Shown one piece after another: positions 6,178 to 10,914 of a DNA stretch of 10,914 nucleotides. This DNA comes from an uncultured Eubacterium sp. GTDB lineage: Bacteria > Bacillota > Clostridia > Lachnospirales > Lachnospiraceae. Location of the stretch: assembly GCA_946611445.1 (NCBI GenBank), contig CAMODP010000051.1, positions 1 through 10,914 of the forward strand, in the 5' to 3' direction. The first letter of the stretch is position 1; each line of letters begins with the position of its first letter. The notes beneath the pieces were generated by a model, which worked only from the letters and a program-made list of their open reading frames with translations, was not told the origin of the DNA and did not search any database. A program made the position numbers and the translations under genes.

Positions 6178-6767
6178 TATACGTTTTGAGAGTTGCAGTA
6201 ACGAACGCATTCTGTGCCGGAACTCCCTGTCCTCATCCTGCGGTCGCTTCGTGCGACTGCCGCATGGGTTTTTGCAAGTCTCTTCGCGGGGTATCGCTCG
6301 AAACTCCGGAGTTCTCCTGATGAGAACTCCTACGTCTCGCTCTCGATCGGGCAGAGGTATGCCCGATCTCGTCCCCGCTTCACGCCTTGCAGAACCCCGG
6401 CGGCTGTCAGCACTTGCTCCAACGCAGTCCTTCAGACAGGAAGTTCCGTCTCAAAATGCTGCTATTAGAGGTAAAGCAGGTTTTTCCGTCGTGTTATCGC
6501 AGTACGCACAGATGCGGACATCGCATTAGCCCGGTTTCCGCAGGAAGCATAGAAATTCTTGGCTTTCAGGTGCTTCCGCTCCGTGAACGGCGGCTCACAG
6601 CACAGCAGTTGGTCATTCACAACAAACCTGAAGTGAGAACGCCTTAATCACATTGAGCAGCCGAAGGAGGCGCATGGAAGCCTTAGAATTTCATGCTTTC
6701 GAGGACTTAGGGCGTTGCGATATCCGTGTCTGTACGTACGTTCGGTATTTCGCTCTCAAAATTTATA
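6178..6767 (+). ncRNA. Candidate large structured noncoding RNA (about 590 nt); alternative: element with imperfect terminal inverted repeats
   Basis: No convincing protein gene lies in 6082-7008. The ends are complementary: 6178-6192 pairs with 6753-6767 (13 Watson-Crick pairs and one G-U of 15). Inside that, in nested order, 6202-6207 pairs with 6739-6744, 6218-6221 with 6723-6726, 6225-6227 with 6710-6712, and 6229-6234 with 6701-6706. The interior holds a bulged hairpin at 6239-6264. GCGGGG/CCCCGC (6286-6291 with 6373-6378) closes a junction of two perfect 9-bp hairpins, 6308-6330 and 6345-6368. Further stems are 6513-6542, 6543-6577, 6586-6598 with 6633-6645, and 6672-6696. Wobbles such as 6183-6762, 6193-6752, 6195-6750 and 6677-6691 pair as G-U only on the plus strand, which favours that strand. 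Size and design recall ornate large RNAs such as ROOL, but I cannot assign a family. I found no clear promoter. Confidence 0.5.
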
Positions 6768-6823
6768 CACTACGCCTCTGTATCGTATTATTCAGTTTCT
6801 TTGTTCTAGCAGATATGAAATAT

Positions 6824-6904
6824 GCCGCGCCGGATCCGGCAGCGGCAGCATTCTGATCTTGAATGCTGTTGAATAATAGATGCATGCTCTGTCATGAGCA
6901 TGCA
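6824..6904. other. Cluster of three stable hairpins between the candidate RNA and efp
   Basis: Three consecutive inverted repeats occur. The first pairs GCCGCGCCGG with CCGGC-A-GCGGC (6824-6846). The second pairs CAGCATTC with GAATGCTG around a 7-nt loop (6846-6868). The third pairs TGCATGCTC with GAGCATGCA around TGTCAT (6881-6904). None has a strong T tract directly behind it. The second is followed by TTGAATAAT on the plus strand and the third by TCTATTATT on the minus strand. They could be weak terminators for the candidate RNA (plus) and for efp (minus). Confidence 0.5.
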
Positions 6905-6949
6905 GAAAGATAAATACGGTGGACAGGCTGCCGCCCGGGCAGCCTGTCC
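6905..6949 (-). terminator. Terminator of efp
   Basis: GGACAGGCTGCC (6921-6932) pairs perfectly with GGCAGCCTGTCC (6938-6949) around loop GCCCG. On the minus strand the stem is followed by ACCGTATTTATCTTTC, which is T-rich but begins a few bases late. It lies 59 bp downstream of the efp stop codon. Confidence 0.7.
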
Positions 6950-7008
6950 GCTGAACTGCACCTGCCGCCCTTCCGCAGAAGAACCGCAGCTGTCATTTCA
7001 ATTCTCTG

Positions 7009-7572
7009 TCAGACGCGTTTCAGGTACTCGCCTGTTCTGGTGTCGATCTGGACCTTGTCTCCCTGGTTTACAAAGAGCGGCACGCTGATCTGAGCGCCGG
7101 TCTCGACTGTTGCCGGTTTGGAAGCGCCCTGCGCAGTGTTGCCGGCGAAGCCGGGCTCTGTCTCTGTGATGACCAGTTCCACAAACAGCGGCGCCTCTAC
7201 CGAGAACACACTGCCGTTGTAGGAGCAGATCTTGACCATCTCGTTTTCCTTTACGAACTTCAGGGAATCGCCGACTGTCTCCTGATTGACGGCAATCTGA
7301 TCGTAGGTCTCATTATTCATAAAGTAGAAAAGGTCGCCGTCGTTGTACAGATACTGCATCTCTACACGGTCAATCCTGGCTGACGGGAACTTCTCAGTGG
7401 GACGGAAGCTTTTTTCTACCACGCCGCCATTGATCACGTCTTTCAGTTTGGTTCTGACGAATGCCGCGCCCTTTCCGGGTTTTACATGCTGAAACTCTAT
7501 TACCTGGCAAACCTTGCCGTCGATCTCAAGCGTAATGCCGTTGCGAAAATCACCTGCCTGTATATCCGCCAT
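7009..7572 (-). CDS. efp: Translation elongation factor P
   Basis: This 187-residue protein is close to Bacillus EF-P in length (185). EF-P binds between the P and E sites of the ribosome and relieves stalling at proline runs. The N-terminal KOW-like domain has the loop [11 protein letters not shown]. Lysine 34 at its tip is the position that is modified in other EF-Ps. Two OB-type domains follow, ending in the family signature [17 protein letters not shown]. The frame has an ATG at 7581, but AGGAGG (7582-7587) abuts that codon with no spacer. It lies 9 nt before the ATG at 7572, which is therefore the start, giving [10 protein letters not shown] dedicated promoter lies at 7625-7653 and a terminator follows at 6905-6949, so this is probably a single-gene unit. 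The stop is TGA. Confidence 0.97.
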   Translation of the reverse strand: MADIQAGDFRNGITLEIDGKVCQVIEFQHVKPGKGAAFVRTKLKDVINGGVVEKSFRPTEKFPSARIDRVEMQYLYNDGDLFYFMNNETYDQIAVNQETVGDSLKFVKENEMVKICSYNGSVFSVEAPLFVELVITETEPGFAGNTAQGASKPATVETGAQISVPLFVNQGDKVQIDTRTGEYLKRV

Positions 7573-7624
7573 TGGAATCATCCTCCTTTGTTCTGTTCTG
7601 TATTCGTTCTCTTAAGCACGCTAT

Positions 7625-7653
7625 ATTTTAATATACTTTCCGGCACTTTTCAA
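7625..7653 (-). promoter_or_regulatory. Sigma-A promoter of efp
   Basis: TTGAAA (7648-7653) and TAAAAT (7625-7630) are 17 nt apart on the minus strand. The -35 box lies 4 nt after the stop codon of the yqeG-like gene. Transcription would start about 45 nt before the efp start codon. Confidence 0.72.
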
Positions 7654-7657
7654 CTGT

Positions 7658-8332
7658 TTATTGCGCCCGTCTGTCTTCTCCCGGGTTTCCGCCCCGGTCG
7701 GGACCCCGTGTTATGCTGCCCGTGGGAACCGCTCTGCCCTCTTCCTGAAAGCCCACAGGCGGAATATCCGTCCTGCCGCCCCTGCGCAGGCCTGCCCGGA
7801 AAACAAACAGGACGACCCACTCCAGCCGCCGTTTCAGGATAATCTGTATCTCTTCTCTGGGCGAGATGGGATTCACGAGAATGCAGTGAATGCCGGCTCT
7901 TCTTGCCCCCCATATGTCGGTAAACAGCTGGTCGCCGACACAGACGGTCTGAGAAGCATCATATCCTGCCATCCGGCAGGCACGCTGGTAGCCGCGGACG
8001 GAGGGCTTGCCGGCTTTGAACACGCAGAGAGCGTCCACCGCTTCCGCGAAGGGCTTTACCCGCGCCTCCCCGTTGTTGGAGAGCACGCAGACGGCAAACC
8101 CCATCCCGCGCAGCCTCCTGACCAGCTGTACAGCCCGGTCATCCGCCGGTGCGCCATGATGCACCAGTGTATTGTCTATATCGAACAGGATCAGTCTGAA
8201 TCCCTGTCTGTACAGCTCCTCATACGGCACTTCCCAGGCTGACTGAAACCACTCGTCCGGGCACAGCCCGGAAAAGATGCCGCCGGCAGCGGCCAGACTG
8301 CTCTTATCTCTCTGCGAGCGGGACATAGGCAT
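7658..8332 (-). CDS. YqeG-family HAD phosphatase (subfamily IIIA) with extra C-terminal tail
   Basis: This 224-residue cytosolic protein has all HAD motifs. Motif I is LILFDIDNTLV with nucleophile D51 and acid D53. Motif II is VLSNN (S85). The motif III lysine is K109 in AGKPSVRGY. Motif IV is VGDQLFTDIWGA (D134, D139). The pattern is that of YqeG, related to yeast Gep4, a phosphatidylglycerophosphate phosphatase. The substrate in bacteria is not settled. Family members usually end soon after a segment like EIQIILKRRLEWVVL (161-175). This one continues for about 45 Gly/Arg/Pro-rich residues of no recognisable domain. AAAGGAG lies 4 nt before the ATG at 8332 and 10 nt before a second ATG at 8326, so either may be used. 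The frame overlaps the end of the citrate synthase gene by 29 nt, suggesting translational coupling. Confidence 0.87.
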   Translation of the reverse strand: MPMSRSQRDKSSLAAAGGIFSGLCPDEWFQSAWEVPYEELYRQGFRLILFDIDNTLVHHGAPADDRAVQLVRRLRGMGFAVCVLSNNGEARVKPFAEAVDALCVFKAGKPSVRGYQRACRMAGYDASQTVCVGDQLFTDIWGARRAGIHCILVNPISPREEIQIILKRRLEWVVLFVFRAGLRRGGRTDIPPVGFQEEGRAVPTGSITRGPDRGGNPGEDRRAQ

Positions 8333-9662
8333 CTGTCTCCTTTATGTTTTTATACGCCGGCCGGATAATCTTATCCGTATTGATCAGCTCCTCCATCCTG
8401 TGGGCGCTCCATCCAACGATGCGCGCACAGGCAAAGATCGGTGTGTACAGCTCCAGCGGCAGATCCAGCATGCTGTATACAAATCCGCTGTAGAAGTCTA
8501 CATTGGCGCTGACGCCTTTGTAGATATGCCTCTCGGAGGCAATGATCTGCTGTGCCAGCCGCTCTACCATCGCGTACAGCCGGTAGTCGGCTTCACGGCC
8601 CTTCTCCACCGCCAGCATCTCTATATAGGCCTTAAATATCTGCGCGCGGGGATCCGAGATGGAATAGACGGCGTGTCCCATGCCGTAGATCAGTCCCTGT
8701 CTGTCAAAGGCTTCTTTATTCAGCAGCTTCCGCAGGTAATTCCCCACTTCTTCCTCATCGGTCGTGTCTCTGACATTCTTTTTCAGGTCTTCAAACATCC
8801 GGACGACCTTGATATTGGCGCCGCCGTGCTTGGGGCCCTTCAGAGATCCCAAGGCTGCCGCAACCGCCGAATAGGTGTCCGTGCCGGAGGATGTAACCAC
8901 ATGTGTCGTAAAGGTGGAGTTGTTGCCGCCTCCGTGCTCCATATGCAGCACAAGGGCCAGGTCCAGCACCTTCGCCTCGAAGGGAGAATACTTCTTATCC
9001 GGCCGCAGCAGCCGCAGGATGTTCTCCGCCGTGCTCAGCTTCTTTGACGGATTGTGGATATACAGGCTTTTCCCTTTCAGGTAGTGGTTATAGGCCTGAT
9101 AGCCGTACACCGACAGCATGGGAAAAATGGCAATCAGATTCAGGCACTGCCGCAGTACATTCGGCAGCGAAATATCATCCGCCAGCGGATCATAGGAATA
9201 CAGTGTCAGCACACTGCGCGACAGCGTATTCATCATGTCCATGCTCGGCGCCTTCATGATGACATCGCGGGTAAAATTCTTCGGCAGTGATCTCTGATTT
9301 GCAAGAATGCGGCGAAACTCTTCCAGCTGCACGGCATCCGGCAGCTTGCCGAATATCAGCAGATAGGCAGCTTCTTCAAAGCCAAAGCGGCTCTCATTGA
9401 CAAATCCCCTTGTCAGCTGCCTGACGTCAATGCCTCTGTAATACAGTTCGCCGTCACAGGGTATTCTCCTGCCGTCTTCATACCGGAATGCCACAATGTT
9501 GGATATCTGGGTGAGACCGGCCAGCACGCCGGCGCCGTTGATATCCCGAAGGCCTCTTTTTACATCATATTCTCTGTAAAGAGAAACGTCGATCGTGGAA
9601 TTCTTCACACACTCCTCCGTCAGACCTACAATCTGCGGAGTCGCCTTCATCTGAAAACTCAC
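8304..9662 (-). CDS. gltA: Citrate synthase (citrate/2-methylcitrate synthase family)
   Basis: This 452-residue enzyme condenses acetyl-CoA with oxaloacetate. In fermentative clostridia that mainly supplies 2-oxoglutarate for glutamate. Catalytic residues can be placed by motif: H279 in GPKHGGAN, H330 in GMGHAVYSISDPRA, and D389 in NVDFYSGFVY. H243 lies in the conserved LHMEHGGGNNSTF. The protein is longer than the typical 370-430-residue enzyme because of a polar N-terminal extension of about 40 residues. The first codon is GTG at 9662, preceded by AAGGGGGTG, whose GGGGG lies 9 nt upstream. The ATG four codons later (9650) has no well-placed site. The yqeG-like gene overlaps its 3' end. The metal-sensor gene ends 105 bp upstream with no clear terminator or promoter between, so the transcription unit may be larger. 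Specificity for propionyl-CoA (2-methylcitrate synthase) cannot be excluded from sequence. Confidence 0.92.
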   Translation of the reverse strand: MSFQMKATPQIVGLTEECVKNSTIDVSLYREYDVKRGLRDINGAGVLAGLTQISNIVAFRYEDGRRIPCDGELYYRGIDVRQLTRGFVNESRFGFEEAAYLLIFGKLPDAVQLEEFRRILANQRSLPKNFTRDVIMKAPSMDMMNTLSRSVLTLYSYDPLADDISLPNVLRQCLNLIAIFPMLSVYGYQAYNHYLKGKSLYIHNPSKKLSTAENILRLLRPDKKYSPFEAKVLDLALVLHMEHGGGNNSTFTTHVVTSSGTDTYSAVAAALGSLKGPKHGGANIKVVRMFEDLKKNVRDTTDEEEVGNYLRKLLNKEAFDRQGLIYGMGHAVYSISDPRAQIFKAYIEMLAVEKGREADYRLYAMVERLAQQIIASERHIYKGVSANVDFYSGFVYSMLDLPLELYTPIFACARIVGWSAHRMEELINTDKIIRPAYKNIKETDAYVPLAER

Positions 9663-9767
9663 TGCAAAACACCCCCTTGCCTTATCTCTTATCCTTTGTT
9701 CCGGGTAATCCTCCCTTATGCCTTTTTTATGTATGGTGCAGCCTGCCGCCGCCCGTTTTTTCTGCAG

Positions 9768-10139
9768 TCACTGCCTGTCCGGTTCACAGACATGTTCAAG
9801 ACCCTGTGACAGGATCGTCTCCACATGGGAATCCGCCAGTGAGTAATACACTGTCTTGCCGTCTCTGCGGAAACGGACGAGTTCCTGCTGCTTCAGTACC
9901 CGCAGCTGATGTGAAATCGCGCTCTGCGTCATGGACAGAAGATCCGCGATGTCGCAGACACACAGTTCCTGCCGGGAGAGCGCCGCCAGAATCCTCAGTC
10001 TGGTAGGGTCTCCGAATGTCTTGAAGAGCTCTGCCATCGCTCTGGTCACGTCTTCATCCGGCATATCCGCAGGCGTGATATGCGGATGGACACAAAACTC
10101 ATCACAGATTTCAACCTCTTTCTCTTTTGCGGCCATCAT
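9768..10139 (-). CDS. CadC-type ArsR/SmtB metal-responsive repressor
   Basis: This 123-residue winged-helix protein has the ArsR core, including FGDPTRLRILAAL (42-54) and the recognition helix TQSAISHQLRVLK (71-83). It carries both metal sites of Staphylococcus CadC at matching spacing. The alpha3N site is C12 and C16 in the N-terminal arm with C60 and C62 in ELCVCD, corresponding to CadC C7, C11, C58 and C60. The alpha5 site is D103, H105, H116 and E119, corresponding to CadC D101, H103, H114 and E117. Metal binding (Cd, Pb or Zn) in such proteins releases them from DNA. AGGAG lies 6 nt before the ATG at 10139. The gene follows the aminotransferase by 42 nt. No cadA-like pump, cation transporter or obvious operator is in the window, so the regulated gene is unknown. 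Confidence 0.92.
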   Translation of the reverse strand: MMAAKEKEVEICDEFCVHPHITPADMPDEDVTRAMAELFKTFGDPTRLRILAALSRQELCVCDIADLLSMTQSAISHQLRVLKQQELVRFRRDGKTVYYSLADSHVETILSQGLEHVCEPDRQ

Positions 10140-10181
10140 CTTTTTCTCCTGTCCTGCCGGTTTTATCCCGCTGCGCGGATC

Positions 10182-10914
10182 TCACTGTTCATAGTTTTCC
10201 AGAAAATCGCCAAGCTTCTGCATTGCCTGCGCAAGCGTCCGCCTGTGCGGCAGATAGACGATCCGGAAATGATCCGGCGCCACCCAGTTGAAGCCTGTCC
10301 CCTGTACAACCAGTACCTGTTTCTCGTGGAGAAAGTCATAGGCAAACTTCATGTCATCCGTAATATGGAACTTTTCCACATCCAGACGGGGGAAAATATA
10401 AAAAGCGGCCTTCGGTTTTACCACGCTGATGCCCGGTATATCCCGCAGCGCTTCATATATGAAGTTCCGCTGCTCATAGATCCTGCCGCCCGGGACTATG
10501 TATTCATTTACGCTCTGGTAACCGCCCAGAGACGTCTGTACGATCGACTGCGCAGGCACGTTGGAACAGAGTCTCATATTGGAAAGCATATTGATGCCTT
10601 CCAGATAATCCGCGGCTTTTCTCTTGTTTCCGGAGAAGACCATCCAGCCGATGCGGAAGCCGGCTACCATGTGAGACTTTGAAAGGCCTGAAAACGTCAC
10701 GCAGAGCAGATCCGGCGCAAGAGACGCGATGGGAATGTGGGTATAACCGTCCATAATCAGGCGGTCATAAATCTCATCTGAAAAGATAATCAGCTGGTTC
10801 TCTCTCGCAATCTGTACGATTTCCTCCAGCACGTCTCTGCTGTATACCGCGCCGGTGGGATTGTTCGGATTGATGATAACAATCGCACGGGTCCGGTCAT
10901 TCACTTTGCTCCGG
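10182..10914 (-). CDS. alaA: AlaA-like aminotransferase, 5' end beyond the window
   Basis: About 243 C-terminal residues are visible. The frame is open to the last base, and the GTG at 10904 is internal: the residues before it (RSK) continue the AlaA-like sequence. The text parallels E. coli AlaA closely. It has INPNNPTGAVYS for substrate and PLP contacts, SDEIYDRL with the PLP-binding Asp and Tyr, and SGLSKSHMVAGFRIGW with the Schiff-base lysine encoded near 10677-10679. It then has MRLCSNVPAQ, GGYQSVNEYIVPGGRIYEQR and HFRIVYLP with the substrate carboxylate arginine. AlaA transfers the amino group of glutamate to pyruvate, giving alanine. Other class I/II aminotransferases use similar motifs, but the match across this long segment makes the AlaA type most likely. 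The stop is TGA. The CadC-like gene follows 42 nt later on the same strand. Confidence 0.9.
   Translation of the reverse strand, partial: RSKVNDRTRAIVIINPNNPTGAVYSRDVLEEIVQIARENQLIIFSDEIYDRLIMDGYTHIPIASLAPDLLCVTFSGLSKSHMVAGFRIGWMVFSGNKRKAADYLEGINMLSNMRLCSNVPAQSIVQTSLGGYQSVNEYIVPGGRIYEQRNFIYEALRDIPGISVVKPKAAFYIFPRLDVEKFHITDDMKFAYDFLHEKQVLVVQGTGFNWVAPDHFRIVYLPHRRTLAQAMQKLGDFLENYEQ

Noticed and set aside
6178..6767. tmRNA, RNase P RNA, SRP RNA or a group II intron
   Set aside because: I looked for the conserved tmRNA ends, the RNase P core, the SRP tetraloop and intron domain V and recognised none of them.
6214..6856. Four short plus-strand frames of 67-92 codons in the gene-free region
   Set aside because: They overlap one another in different frames, lack ribosome binding sites and are rich in Arg, Ser and Pro as expected from random translation of a structured GC-rich sequence.
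8277..9047. 256-codon open frame on the plus strand
   Set aside because: It is a shadow of the citrate synthase gene on the opposite strand and does not resemble any protein family.
9663..9767. Promoter, terminator or CadC-type operator between the metal sensor and citrate synthase
   Set aside because: No pair of boxes at acceptable spacing, no good hairpin with a T tract and no 12-2-12 ArsR-type palindrome could be found. Only the citrate synthase ribosome binding site is clear.

Overview
The window is one stretch of a moderately GC-rich Firmicutes chromosome, most likely a gut or rumen Lachnospiraceae-type clostridium. The evidence is AGGAGG-type ribosome binding sites throughout, sigma-A promoters of the TTGACA/TATAAT type, an infC-rpmI-rplT operon with an L20-type attenuating leader and an ATT start codon, and a gene resembling DUF5688, a family I associate with Lachnospiraceae. 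Most of it is ordinary housekeeping chromosome. I see no transposase, phage gene, CRISPR array or defence cluster.

Layout, left to right. The 5' part of a tRNA-Leu(CAA) lies on the minus strand with its own promoter. It is followed by lysA (diaminopimelate decarboxylase) and a rhomboid-like membrane protein with a C-terminal zinc ribbon, both minus. A divergent promoter region separates these from aroC (chorismate synthase), the only protein gene on the plus strand. aroC is complete except for a single in-frame TAG at codon 111. A bidirectional terminator separates aroC from the minus-strand translation operon infC-rpmI-rplT, which has a strong promoter and a roughly 185-nt attenuator leader. 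Upstream of that is a DUF5688-like gene. Next comes about 930 bp without a protein gene, then efp (elongation factor P), a YqeG-type HAD phosphatase, a citrate synthase, a CadC-type ArsR/SmtB metal-sensing repressor and the 3' two thirds of an AlaA-like aminotransferase, all minus.

How the genes fit together. lysA (lysine and peptidoglycan precursor), aroC (aromatic amino acids), citrate synthase (2-oxoglutarate and glutamate supply) and the AlaA-like enzyme (alanine-glutamate transamination) are amino-acid biosynthesis genes. infC, rpmI, rplT and efp serve translation. The citrate synthase and yqeG reading frames overlap by 29 nt, and the aminotransferase and CadC-like genes are 42 nt apart, so each pair looks cotranscribed.

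The most interesting item is the gene-free region at 6178-6767. Its two ends are complementary, several further helices nest inside that closing stem, and the interior holds a three-way junction of two perfect 9-bp hairpins plus other stems. Wobble pairs favour a plus-strand RNA. It looks like a large structured noncoding RNA of about 590 nt, or less likely a non-autonomous element with imperfect terminal inverted repeats. Other points of note are the amber codon in aroC, the ATT-initiated infC with its mutually exclusive leader helices, the rhomboid-like protein lacking a catalytic motif, and the metal sensor with two complete metal sites but no adjacent metal pump.
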